From Siphonodentalium dalli (taxonomy: Eukaryota > Mollusca > Scaphopoda > Gadilida > Siphonodentaliidae): DNA of 64,000 nt. A program made the position numbers and the translations under genes. Below the pieces are notes generated by a model, which ran no database searches, was not told the DNA's origin, and saw only the letters and a program-made list of their open reading frames with translations. Positions 1 through 11,082 of this stretch are shown piece by piece; the stretch's first letter is position 1; each line of letters begins with the position of its first letter. The DNA is taken from assembly GCA_032622095.1 (NCBI GenBank), contig CP136062.1:224022578-224086577 (forward strand). The letters run 5' to 3'.

Positions 1-1755
1 TTAAGGAAAAACTTAGAACTCCCTAACAAAGATAACTGCCAAAAATGGCCACCAGAAGTGAACAAAATTACTATTTTCCACTCATTTATTTTGATCAGTT
101 CTTGCTGTTTGGAACTTTAGAGAAATGGGTTTATTTTTTTCATTTGTCATGTTAACTGAGCGTTCTGGCAATGAAATGTATCATCGTTTACATCTCAATT
201 TGCTCCAGTCCTTCAAAATATTATTTAAATTAACGCGGAATGAAATTTTACTAAAAAGATTTTATTTAAATACTTATGAACATTCCTTCTCAAATGGATC
301 GAAAAAAAATTACTTTGGTCCAATATGGCTTCCAAAATGGAGGCCAAAATATAAAAAATGGGTCAGTAAACAATTCCGCTTCTAATGATGTGTAATATAT
401 GTATTCTACTTACAATTGAGTGTGTTTTTGAAGCGTAAGTCAGTGTAAAAATCTGTCTCTTTGACCCAGTTTAGCGGACACCATATCGAACGAGTGAAAT
501 TTTACAGCCAGTTTCTATCAGACCTGTGCTCATAACCAGAGTTTTTCTGAGCCAAATTTTACACGGGATACATTAAATTGAAGAGTAATAAAATATCTTT
601 CTACCTATATATGAGGCATTATGTAACAAATATTGTTTTTATGTATTTTGGACCCGTTTGTGGAATTATAAAAAATTAGGCACTGCCATAAGTTGGATAC
701 CTTTCTATAGGATTAAGCACTATTGGGGGTGGGGTCAATTTTTGTTCTAGGGACCTGTGTCTACAGGTTGTCAAATATTAACTTTTCGGGTTTGAAACAT
801 CATTTCATACACTTACGGTACACACGGTTGCGATACTCTCAAAGGAAGTTGATGCAGAATAAATTATAGCAGAGTTATATCTGAAACTGCTAAAATCCGC
901 ATTGGGAAAAATTCAAGATCCAAGATAGCATCAAATATGGCCGCCGAGAATAATGGAAGTCATATTTAGGGTATTGCTCATAAATTTCTATTTGGATATA
1001 GATCTCTTGTTGGATAAATTATGTGTTGGAATGTTTTTGGAGAAGCACTTTCGCAACATCTTAAGAATGCTACCAAAAACGGTCACAGGAACATGTCAGA
1101 TTTATAGCTAGTCTGGGGTTCACAGAAACAATTGTTTGGTTGGACAGTGTTAGATAGCAGGTGAAACCTAACAACTATTAATTTCCGCTACACGGATTCC
1201 AACATGTGAGTGCTCATGTTACGACAGCAATCTTGCTGTTAGCTGGACCCAAATTGTGCACACATCAGGCGAGTGTGTTTGAGACAGGCTTCCTGGGCGA
1301 GGATCTTCAAGCATGAAACCGTCCTTGCCAACAGTATACTTTTTCAACGGGGGTGACAGGAAGACAGCCAATCCTGGTTATGCCACTCCCACACAATAAT
1401 TACACTTGATTTTTGATATATTATTGTTTATTTGTTGTAAACTAATTATTGTGTGAATAAAACACATCTTCCCCAAGTTCATATTAATTGCCGTTGGATG
1501 TAGGTCTAGAGAATGTCATCTCTATGATATCATTTCCATGTTCAATAATCGACACATATATACCTGTGGGTAGAGGAACATTAGCATAACAGCACACTGG
1601 AGATGTAGAAGCGTTTACATTATACTATAGCCTGAAGTTTGAAGTTGTGACGGCGGGGGCTGATTAATATTATTGATGCAGATGATACCGATCATTTTAT
1701 TTGCCCTTTGTACAACAAATGAAAGCATGGCAGATTTTCATTTCCACTCAGAAGC
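1..1755. other. Non-coding, no gene recognised
   Basis: AT-rich sequence upstream of the first recognisable exon, probably intron or 5' flank of the EGF/CTLD gene. I find no open frame with domain character and no convincing exon with splice sites. A 13-bp inverted repeat (CACACAATAATTA / TAATTATTGTGTG) pairs 1390-1402 with 1443-1455. Confidence 0.5.
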
Positions 1756-2832
1756 ACCCAATGCAGTGTTCGCGCTGGACCGAAAACAACTTTAGCCAAA
1801 AGTTTAGCCAAATGAAAATTTATTAGCCAAATGAACAAAACTTTAGCCAAATGTTTTTTGGCCAAATAAAAAAAAACTTTGGCCAAATTAAATCATCGTT
1901 TTCTGGTCGGTTCACAATTAATGACTAAAACGTAAAATCTAACAGACACAGGTAAAATACACAATAATTTAAATAATTTTGATGAACTAGAAGTATTTTT
2001 ATATATATCATTTATTAAAAATTTATGTGAAAGAGTGATTTGGGGGGGGGGGGGGGGGGGGGGGTAACCCGGGATTGTCCTTCTTAATGTCATTATTTTT
2101 TAATTGTCAAATTACAATCTGTCATAAAAGTATGCATATTATTTTGACTGTATCAGTATTGACGACAAATAGCCACAAAATATCTGTCATGATTCACATT
2201 TGGCTGATTAAGCTATTGTCTTACACTTGGTGCTCATAAACCTCGACCGTCATAAATATGATGTCATCATAAACATGCATTGTGCAGGCGCGCCGTGAGT
2301 GACCAGACAGACAATGGGCTGAATGGGGGATTAGGGGATTAAATGTAAAAATTAATAATGACCTTTTGCTGCTTCGTGCAGAGTGATGTAATCTTTCTCC
2401 AGATTAAAACAGCCTTTTACGAACAAATTGCTTATATACCGGCGTCAATGCACTTTACAACGCATTGCTTTCTTCACATTGTCATAATTCAACCATGGTC
2501 GGTTTAATGTCCATGCGTCTTTGAATGTCCGTCTTGTGAAAACTAAAGATGATTGCATATCACTTTGTGATCGCTTGGTTGATAGAGTTGTCGATCGGGT
2601 TTCCCTTTGTACGATATTTCATAAGTATGAAAATAATGAAATACTTTCGTCACCTAACTTCGTCTTGAATGTCGATCTATTGAGCGATTTTATTAATTAG
2701 CTTTCAGTCTCCATTTGGGTTCAAAAAAAGTTTAGCCAAAAGTTTAGCCAAATGAAATTTTTATTAGCCAAATTCGAAAAATATTAGCCATTGGCTAATT
2801 TGGCTACCGACAGCGCGAACACTGACCCAATG
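1756..2832. mobile_element. Non-autonomous hAT-type DNA transposon with 8-bp TSD
   Basis: The element body (1764-2824, 1061 bp) has inverted ends CAGTGTTCGCGCTG and CAGCGCGAACACTG. It is flanked by a perfect 8-bp target duplication ACCCAATG at 1756-1763 and 2825-2832. CAGTG-type ends with an 8-bp duplication are typical of the hAT superfamily. The subterminal regions are mirror-arranged and dense in TTAGCCAAATG-like words. There is no transposase-like frame, so it is a non-autonomous derivative. A similar TTTGCCAAATG-rich fragment lies near 29880-29970. Confidence 0.85.
2042..2064. repeat. Poly-G run (23 G)
   Basis: Uninterrupted run of 23 G inside the hAT-type element. A run this long is error-prone in sequencing, so its length may be inexact. 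Confidence 0.9.
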
Positions 2833-3903
2833 CCTGTCAGACTGTGACTCAGATATCTAAAAAAGCCCTGATTTTGCACAAAAGCTTGAAACAATAGCAT
2901 ATTATCCCAATGCATGCATGATATGATAACATTCAGTAAATGCACAGGAAATAACATACATCTAAAAAGCACCTGGGGGCCCAAACATTTGATTTTTCGG
3001 AATGAAGTCAACACTGTGTTCTGTTCTCAAACATTTCTCTATTGAAAAGTTGAGTGTTTAAAGTATGATCGAGCACAGTTGTTTTTAATTTCGGTGATAC
3101 CAAGAGCATATTATTGTGAAAACTCAATAAGAATAGTTTTTTGTGAAATTTTGTCAAGTTTATCCCTAAAAACAGGCTGATCGAAAATAGATAATTTTAT
3201 GAATTTCACTACTTATACTTGATTTCAACATTATGTATATTTCCTACCGAACGCGCAACATGTGATCATCAAATATTTTCAGTGTAACATAAAATAGGTG
3301 CTATGGCAGTTCGATTTCGACATTTTCGGAAAAGTAAAAAAAAAAAGATTTATATGGGTATGGCTACTCCCAGCTCTTAATTGTTTGGCATTGTTGTATC
3401 GGACGATAATATGCAAAGTTTTTAAAACTATAACATTCTTGATCAAAGAAAAATTGTTGAAATGATAATGAATTAAAGGGCCAAACAAGTTTGACTCTTC
3501 ATGAACATTTTGGGTAAAGTTTTCAAAAGTTCTGGAATTATGTGAAAATAGAAAGGGATATATATTCTTTTTTTATCACGACCATACATATCCCATAGTC
3601 ATTATATGTATCAAACAGAAACCAACGACACAAACATACAGTCACGGGCCTCTAGAATCTTACCACAGATGGAGAAAAAATATACGTCAAGACTCAGGGT
3701 AGTCTCCCCTACTTTTCTCAACCTTTGGACATTTTTTGTAACCGGATATTAGTATCACTGTGACTGACATGAGATAGAGATCATGCCTGAAATTTTTATT
3801 TATAGAAATGAAAAATGCAAGGGGGGGGGGGGGGTGGGGGGGGGGGGTGCAACAAAATTGAAAACTAAGCGTCTTTTGAGAATTGGCTCACGGAATATAG
3901 GGC
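2833..3903. other. Intronic or flanking sequence, no gene; G-rich run near the end
   Basis: No coding frame is supported. A second G-rich run occupies 3821-3847, interrupted by one T. The rest is AT-rich single-copy-looking sequence. Confidence 0.5.
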
Positions 3904-3989
3904 TTCGCATATATAAGAGAATGCATTGACCCTTTGATGAGAGGATCATTAATGCTGCACCAGCACAGCTCTTGTCATCAAAGGGTTAA
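3904..3989. mobile_element. Fragment of TTAA-type palindromic MITE
   Basis: Contains one arm of the recurring palindrome (GCATATATAAGAGAATGCAT), the shared block TTAATGCTGCACCAGCACA, and a right end AAAGGG directly followed by TTAA (3986-3989), as in the complete copy at 40350-40523. The left end is not clear. It ends about 70 bp upstream of the EGF exon. Confidence 0.6.
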
Positions 3990-4057
3990 ACCACATTTGT
4001 TTCATATATGATGATCAACTGAGTAAACTCTCAAATTTATTTTGTTTGTATTTTTAG

Positions 4058-4174
4058 ATTTTGATGACTGCATACCAGCATTTCCTTGTCAAAATGAAGC
4101 ACTGTGTGAGGACCTAATAAATGACTATGAATGCCAATGTTTTCTTCCATTTAGTGGAAAAAAATGTGCTACAG
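4058..4174 (+). CDS. Exon encoding one EGF-like (cbEGF-type) domain
   Basis: A 117-nt internal exon bounded by acceptor TTTTTAG (AG at 4056-4057) and donor G|GTAAGA (GT at 4175). It is phase 1 at both ends, the classic symmetric EGF module. The 38 complete codons give six cysteines in EGF spacing: C-I-P-A-F-P-C, then LC, EC, QC, KKC. The segment C-E-D-L-I-N-D-Y-E-C-Q-C fits the Cx(D/N)x4(F/Y)xCxC Asp/Asn beta-hydroxylation consensus, and DFDDC before Cys1 resembles the calcium-binding start, so it is probably a calcium-binding EGF. EGF modules act extracellularly in adhesion or receptor proteins. Its end phase joins correctly to the CTLD exon at 17199 across a 13.0-kb intron. The exon carrying the preceding base of the first codon is not in the window. 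Confidence 0.85.
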
Positions 4175-4199
4175 GTAAGATATAGATAATACCTACCAC

Positions 4200-4494
4200 G
4201 GTGGGCTAGCATCACCAAATTCACCCTCTGGGGACCTCATTCTGCTCAGGCCTCATCTTCTGGGAAGTGTCTATAGTCTCAAATTAACATTGTTTTTAGT
4301 GACTTTTTCCCTACTATTCAGTTTCTATTTTCTTTATCTTGCAGAAGATAAAATCCATAATCGAGGTGACTAATGGGTGAATATCGGACCAACTTCAACT
4401 GGGGAACTTCAGTCTGATCCTAGGTCTCCCATAGCAGTTGAGGCCTAAGCAGAATGAGGTCCCCAGAGGGTGAATTTGGAGATGCTAGCCCACC
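4200..4494. mobile_element. MITE with about 60-bp terminal inverted repeats
   Basis: Left end GGTGGGCTAGCATC followed by CCCTCTGGGGACCTCATTCT is mirrored at the right end by AGAATGAGGTCCCCAGAGGG and GATGCTAGCCCACC. There is no coding capacity. The target duplication is not certain. A related fragment lies at 17474-17519 in the next intron. Confidence 0.75.
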
Positions 4495-5142
4495 ATATGT
4501 TATTGGCAAGCATATAATCAAATTGTGAATTAATTCCTGCCGTTCCATATCTTTTAATCCGTATCAGGGACCAACGTAGAGGGCGACTTGGGAGACATCT
4601 TCTCCCTAAAATGTGCGAATATTAACCAAGTCATAAAAAATAATAAATCAGGCCTGCAAATTTCAAGCGAAGACCGTTCAGTTCATCTGGAGGTTACATA
4701 AAATAAAAATGAAAACTGTAAACATCGCTGGGAAGTTGACTGATGCCTAACTCGATTTGGAACCTCAATCAAATGCACCCAAACATGCGACATTAATATA
4801 ACGTAAGATACTCGTTGTTATTTTAACATTAGTAGCGGTTAATCCTGGTGAATTTTATATACTTTAATTTGGAGAAGGGTTTATGCAGTAGATATGGTCA
4901 TTCCTTTATTTTTTCCTACTTTATAATCAATGAATGTCTTTGAAGTTAGAACATAAAGTGGACACTTAAAATTCAGCCTTTTGTTACAACCGATGCCTTT
5001 TTTGTTGACCAATAATTTTTTATTCCCGACGATTTACCATTTCCGTTGTGATGAAAACAAAAAAATATCGAAAAATAGTTTCCTCGTGGAGTCCAGGTTT
5101 TCTGACAGAAAAAGAGATATGTTTGACCAATGAAACTATACT
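4495..5142. other. Intron sequence, nothing recognised
   Basis: Part of the 13.0-kb intron between the EGF exon and CTLD1 exon a. No repeat with defined ends and no coding frame seen. Confidence 0.5.
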
Positions 5143-5542
5143 TTAACCCTTTACCCAACAAACCGGCCAAAACCGGCCAAATAAAGCTTCAACAGCCTAA
5201 AATATCTTCGGTCTGTCTCAATAGAACCATACAAATATGGATATCATTGGAACCGGCTCCTTGACCACATTGTGATAGTTACAGTTATGCCCTGTGCCAA
5301 TGCATTCTCTTATATATGCGAGTCGACCATAGGTTGCCTCGCATATATAAGAGAATGCATTGGCCTAAAAAAAATCTTTTTTTAACACTTTTTACCATTT
5401 TTTCTTACATTCTTTAACAATTTTATAATTTTTAATGTGTTAAGCCAATGCATTCTCTTATATATGCGAGGCGACCTATGGTCGACTCGCATATATAAGA
5501 GAATGCATTGGCACAGGGCCCTTCTGTTGGGTAAAGGGTTAA
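5143..5542 (-). mobile_element. TTAA-type (piggyBac-like) double-palindrome MITE, copy 1
   Basis: The body (5147-5538, 392 bp) starts CCCTTTACCCAACA and ends with its complement, TGTTGGGTAAAGGG, flanked by TTAA on both sides (5143-5146 and 5539-5542). TTAA target duplication and CCC ends are hallmarks of piggyBac-like elements. Inside are two long palindromes built from CCAATGCATTCTCTTATATA / TATATAAGAGAATGCATTGG. Three further near-identical copies (39852, 44317, 63339) are in the opposite orientation. Confidence 0.88.
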
Positions 5543-6059
5543 GGTTGGAAGTCTTTATACTCAAACAATAAAGATCGTTTTCAAAATTTATCGGTATTAT
5601 GTTCCTGACAATTATTTCTAATAATTCACTGAAAAAATATTCAAATCAGCCCGACAAGTTAATTGAACTTAATTCTACATCAGATCAGCATTTCCTAACC
5701 ATACTTACAGTGTGGTTAGGCTGTTTGTACATATTTTAGGCCATAAACACCTTTGTTAATGCATCTTGGATGTAATATAAACACAAAATTGATTGTTGGT
5801 AATCTTTCATGGTCTGAGGCATCTAATATTTGCAATTGATTTTGATACATCAAAGTTGTTGCTGGGATATTTTTTTTATCTTCAAACCAATGGAATAAGA
5901 TACATACCAATTACTCATTAAAGCACAACCCTTATCTATATTACTTGATGTATTTAATACTTAGACATTCAACTTTCCAAGTTCCTAATCGCTCCATTGA
6001 CTCTAACACATGAAATGTTCTCCTCTTCATGTTGAACTACAGTGTCATTGACACTTTCA
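5543..6059. other. Intron sequence, nothing recognised
   Basis: No coding frame, repeat boundary or structured element visible. Confidence 0.5.
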
Positions 6060-6340
6060 TTTTAAAACCTGGCATGTATATCAACCAGCATGGGAACCTG
6101 CATACCTGCGATTTTAGAGTTTGGTTGGACTCATTTTGGCAGAGTTATTGCCATTTTTCGACATAGAATCGTACATCTTGGGACGATTCTTTGTCCGAGC
6201 CTGTATTTTGTCATTTTCCAGTCAATTTTTAAAAACTTGGGACGAATGTCAACCAGCATGAAAACCTGTGCCCCTAGCAATTTTGAGTTCATACAGAGTC
6301 ATTTATGGCTGATTTATTCCCTTTATCAACCATAAATCCT
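6060..6340 (+). repeat. Dispersed 168-bp-period repeat family, locus 1
   Basis: Two diverged units about 167 bp apart, marked by CAACCAGCATG at 6083 and 6250, with shared words such as AACCTG, CTGCGATTTT and TTTTGTCCGAGC. The same family recurs at 34984-35460, and a similar-period repeat at 61290-61800. Class not recognised. Confidence 0.55.
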
Positions 6341-6435
6341 TCAAACCTGCCTTTAATCAGGGGTCAATTTGGCTTGCGATATTTTTTATGTTGCAAGCCC
6401 ACTAGAAACCAAACAAAAAAGAAGATAGAATTTGT

Positions 6436-6931
6436 GAATGGATCAGGGGGGGGGGGGGTCGGAATTTTGTTTCGGGCACGTATGCTGCTTTTTTCCTTTC
6501 GACCCTTGTTGGGACCCACCCACCCATCCAAAAAAATTTCCATTTTCGGCAGTTTTTTCCCCGACCATTTTTGAACACCCACCCCCTTTTAACACTAAAA
6601 CAGAGATTTGCGGGGGGAAATTCACTGTAAACAGCTGTATATGAATTTCTGTGCATACTCTTTATCATGGATGTTAACATTGACATGTAAATAGGAACGA
6701 GTTCTTTTGGAGTCATTTGGTCAAAAAAACATGGCTGCCAGTGGCCATCTTGGATTTCAAAATTCAATCTAGTAGCATTTCAATATTCAATCCAAACTCA
6801 TTGCAAAAACAGTCAAAAAAACTTGCAGGAAAAACAATTTTAAGTTGCGGAAAAAATTGTTTGTTGGTCCCATCGACCACCCATCCACCCGGCATACGTG
6901 CCCGGAAAAAATCCCCCCCCACTGAATGAAT
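6436..6931 (+). mobile_element. hAT-type MITE with CAGGGG ends, copy 1
   Basis: The body (6444-6923) starts CAGGGGGGG and ends CCCCCCCCACT. Subterminal inverted words GGGCACGTATGC and GCATACGTGCCC face each other. The flanks GAATGGAT (6436-6443) and GAATGAAT (6924-6931) are an 8-bp target duplication with one mismatch. A second copy in reverse orientation lies at 41405-41926. No transposase. Confidence 0.8.
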
Positions 6932-6950
6932 CAGTTATATTCTCAACTGA

Positions 6951-9019
6951 CTTGACATTAGAGATGGGCCGATACTGGTGTTATCGGTAACGCCGATACC
7001 GATAAATTACGTTTTGTTATCGGCAGATACCGATACCGATACCGATATATTATACAGACCTGTATATATCCCAATAATATGAATACAATTTAAGTAAACT
7101 GAAACATCCGTGTATACTGTGTAAGGATATATATCGGCGGATGTCGACATAGAAATCGGGGACGACACGTAGCCACAAGTATATATACATTGTGAACATG
7201 GTAAGTATACTGGACATTACTAGTAAGTGAATTCCCGACGGTAAGTATATACTTGGGGAACGATGGCATGACATCAGGATTGCCCACGGAAATAATTATG
7301 TTTAAAGTTTGGGCTGCACGCGGCATCAATGTCAGAATATTGTGCACGCATAAATTAAAAATCTTTCGAGTTAATGGCAGTCTTTATTGACGATCAAAGA
7401 ACTTCCGCATACACATTGGAATCTGGACAAACATTTTGTCATATATACATTGAAAATAAATTCCAATTCAGTCGTCAGAAATAAATGCTACAAATAAAAA
7501 CACGGAGTCTTGCGTGGCTAAATTGTCCGTGAATGATATCAATCAGTGTTGAGTGAAAGTTCGCTTTGTTCTAAGCCGCCAGCACGTAACGTTGTATACA
7601 TCAAGTATTTTTCATGTCGCAAAGCTTGTGGCATCACAGAGGTGTTTAACTTTGTCTTTGTTCATTCTTGGCGCCCTGTGAAATCGTACATTGGCCTACT
7701 GCTGGTGTGTTCACGTCAATCAAACTGTAAACATGGCTATATTAGCCTGGTCCCCGCCCACAAATTATATCGATAGATAAGGAGTCACGGGACGCTATGC
7801 ATTATTGGAAACATGAATATTAATTACCTTTCGCAGATCGGGGAATTCCCACCGATACGGAAATAAAATTTACCATGAGTGTCTAGGCAGGATATTTGTT
7901 CAATATATTATGTACACATTATTATTAATCGAGGAATAAATATTGTTTATACTAAACTTGGTCGAGGTTTACTAAGACTGCACGGTCACGTGACGATTTT
8001 TCCCGACCCTGTGTACAGAGGGATTATTTGTTCATCATCTTATTCACATCCATTCAATTCACTAAATGTCGGGACACCACATAAATTGGTTTCTATAGAG
8101 TATAGACAAAACACAATTAATACCGGTTATTTCCGGGCTATATTTGTACATTCATGTACATCATTACGACAGAGTCTAAGACCGGATCAGCAGGGGTTAC
8201 TGAGTACGACTCGTACGTGCTCAACTTGGCAGCTAGACCATCTCACACCTCGTGCGCGCGCAATTGAGCTCTTTTGGAAGCCAATGATCGGTGTGCATGA
8301 TCAAAGCACAATGCAGTCACCGGATGTGTGACTTCATGGCATGGACTGCACGTGTCTGTTTGATGTTGCCGCTAAACATTTGAGTGATGAAAGCATGGAA
8401 TGACATGTTTGTGAACATGATGACTCGATGAGCATTTGTACTTGAGTGTTGCATTATACGCAAAATATATGCGACGTGTGATGCTTGTAGGCCTAATTAG
8501 AAAGTTTTTACACACGGTCATTGAAGTTGCTCAGCCTGAATTTCAAAGGCCGTTCATCCCGACACTATTCAACACATGTTTATTTGAGCTTTCACTCTGT
8601 CAATCAGGGTACCCTATTGCTCATAATGCTCACTGCTCAGTGCTAATAGATGTTTGCGATCCCGATTTGTTTTTGTGTCACTGACAGTACACTGTAGCCC
8701 ATTGCAAGTATCCATAAAACGATATACTATGTCTGCATTAATTACATGTAATTATGCTTAGGCCTACCACTGAGCGATTTTTATCCAAAATGATGTACTT
8801 TATACACAAATATGACACCTTTAAGTTACTGTTACATCGTTTTGCCGTCATCCATACGAATTTGTAACGGTTCTGTAGTAATCTGTGCAACGTCTTCTAT
8901 ATCGGCGATGATATCGGCAAGTTTGTGATATTTTGCCGATACCGATATGTTACCGATAACAAAGTTATCGGCCAGATACCGATACCGATACCGATTATCG
9001 GCCCACCTCTACTTGACAT
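6951..9019. mobile_element. 2.05-kb non-autonomous hAT-type element with perfect TSD
   Basis: The body (6959-9011) starts TAGAGATGGGCCGATA and ends CGGCCCACCTCTA. It is flanked by a perfect 8-bp target duplication CTTGACAT (6951-6958 and 9012-9019). The subterminal regions are clusters of CCGATA / TATCGG words at both ends, possibly transposase-binding sites. The longest internal frame (150 codons at 7879-8331) shows no recognisable domain and is taken as chance. Confidence 0.88.
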
Positions 9020-9084
9020 AAACAAAATATTAACATAGACCCAATTTTTGGGCACAGACAATGCACAGTGAGATAAACAGCAAT

Positions 9085-10870
9085 GAAAAACAATTAAGAC
9101 ATCTGGCTGTGAATCGGCACAAACAAATCAAACATCAGGCCGTGAATCATCACAAACAATTCAAACATCAGGCCGTGAATCGTCTCAAACAATTCAAACA
9201 TCAGGCTGTGAATCATCACAAACAATTCAAACATCAGGCTATGAATTGGCACAAACAATTCAAACATCAGGCTGTGAATCGGTACAAACAATTCAAACAT
9301 CAGGCTGTGAATCATCACTAATAATTCAAACATCAGACCGTGAATCATCACAAACAATTCAAACATCAGTCTGTGAATCATCACAAACAATTCAAACATC
9401 AAACCGTGAATCATCACAAACAATTCAAACATCAGGCTGTGAATCATCACAAACAATTCAAACATCAGGCTGTGAATCATCACAAACAATTCAAACATCA
9501 GGCTGTGAATCATCACAAACAATTCAAACATCAGGCCGTGAATCATCACAAACAATTCAAACATCAGGCTGTGAATCATCACAAACAATTCAAACATCAG
9601 GCCGTGAATCGGTACAAACAATTCAAACATCAGGCTGTGAATCATCACAAACAATTCAGGCCATGAATCATCACAAACAATTCAAACATCAGGCCGTGAA
9701 TCATCACAAACAATTCAAACATCAGGCCGTGAATAGGCACAAACAATTCAAACATCAGGCTGTGAATCATCACAAACAATTCAAACATCAGGCCATGAAT
9801 CATCACAAACAATTCAAACATCAGGCCGTGAATCATCACAAACAATTCAAACATCAGGCCGTGAATCATCACAAACAATTCAAACATCAGACTGTGAATC
9901 ATCAAAAACAATTCAAACATCAGACTGTGAATCATCAAAAACAATTCAAACATCAGACTGTGAATCATCACAAACAATTCAAACATCAGACTGTGAATCA
10001 TCTCAAACAATTCAAACATCAGGCTGTGAATCATCACAAACAATTCAAACATCAGGCTGTGAATCATCACAAACAATTCAAACATCAGGCTGTGAATCAT
10101 CACAAACAATTCAAACATCAGGCCGTGAATCGGCACAAACAATTCAAACATCAGGCCGTGAATCATCACAAACAATTCAAACATCAGGCCATGAATCATC
10201 ACAAACAATTCAAACATCAGGCCGTGAATCATCACAAACAATTCAAACATCAGGCTGTGAATCATCACAAACAATTCAAACATCAGGCTGTGAATCATCA
10301 CAAACAATTCAAACATCAGGCTGTGAATCATTACAAACAATTCAAACATCAGGCCGTGAATCATCACAAACAATTCAAACATCAGGCCGTGAATCATCAC
10401 AAACAATTCAAACATCAGGCTGTGAATCATCACAAACAATTCAAACATCAGGCTGTGAATCATCACAAACAATTCAAACATCAGGCTGTGAATCATCACA
10501 AACAATTCAAACATCAGGCCGTGAATCATCACAAACAATTCAAACATCAGGCCGTGAATCATCACAAACAATTCAAACATCAGGCCGTGAATCATCACAA
10601 ACAATTCAAACATCAGGCTGTGAATCATCACAAACAATTCAAACATCAGGCCATGAATCGGCACAAACAAATCAAACATGAGGCCATGAATCATCACAAA
10701 CAATTCAAACATCAGACTGTGAATCATCACAAACAATTCAAACATCAGGCTGTGAATCATCACAAACAATTCAAACATCAGGCCGTGAATCGTCTCAAAC
10801 AATTCAAACATCAGGCCGTGAATCATCACAAACAATTCAAACATCAGGCTGTGAATCGGCACAAACAATT
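9085..10870. repeat. Minisatellite array a, 33-bp unit, about 54 copies
   Basis: Tandem 33-bp unit made of AACAATTCAAACATCAGGC plus TGTGAATCATCAC, with point variants (CCGTGAATC, CGGCAC, CGTCTC) and a degenerate first unit. Because 33 is a multiple of three and the unit lacks stops, long frames stay open on both strands. These are an arithmetic by-product, not a gene. Located in the EGF-to-CTLD1 intron, 213 bp before array b. Confidence 0.97.
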
Positions 10871-11082
10871 TGTGGTGAACGGGAAATGGAGGGGTGACAC
10901 AAAAAGTTTGAACCGTACCTGATTATCACAATGGCTTATTTAATTAGCATGGTATCAGTGCTGTTCCTTTCCCATCGCACTGTGGGAGTGGAAATCTCAG
11001 GAACAGCCACGTGCCATTTACCCCGGTCATGTAGATTAAGATATGGACATGAGGACTCGGAACATAAAACAACTTTTAATTA
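10871..11082. other. Spacer between two tandem arrays
   Basis: About 210 bp of unique-looking sequence between arrays a and b. No coding or regulatory feature recognised. Confidence 0.6.

Noticed and set aside
7879-8331. 150-codon frame in the hAT-type element as a transposase
   Set aside because: No hAT motifs, BED finger or dimerisation region; low-complexity chance frame.
9246-10922. 558-codon plus-strand frame of NHHKQFKHQAV repeats, and long minus-strand frames of the same array
   Set aside because: The 33-bp unit has no stop in several frames on both strands, so frames stay open by arithmetic. There is no unique protein sequence, splice support or plausible start.
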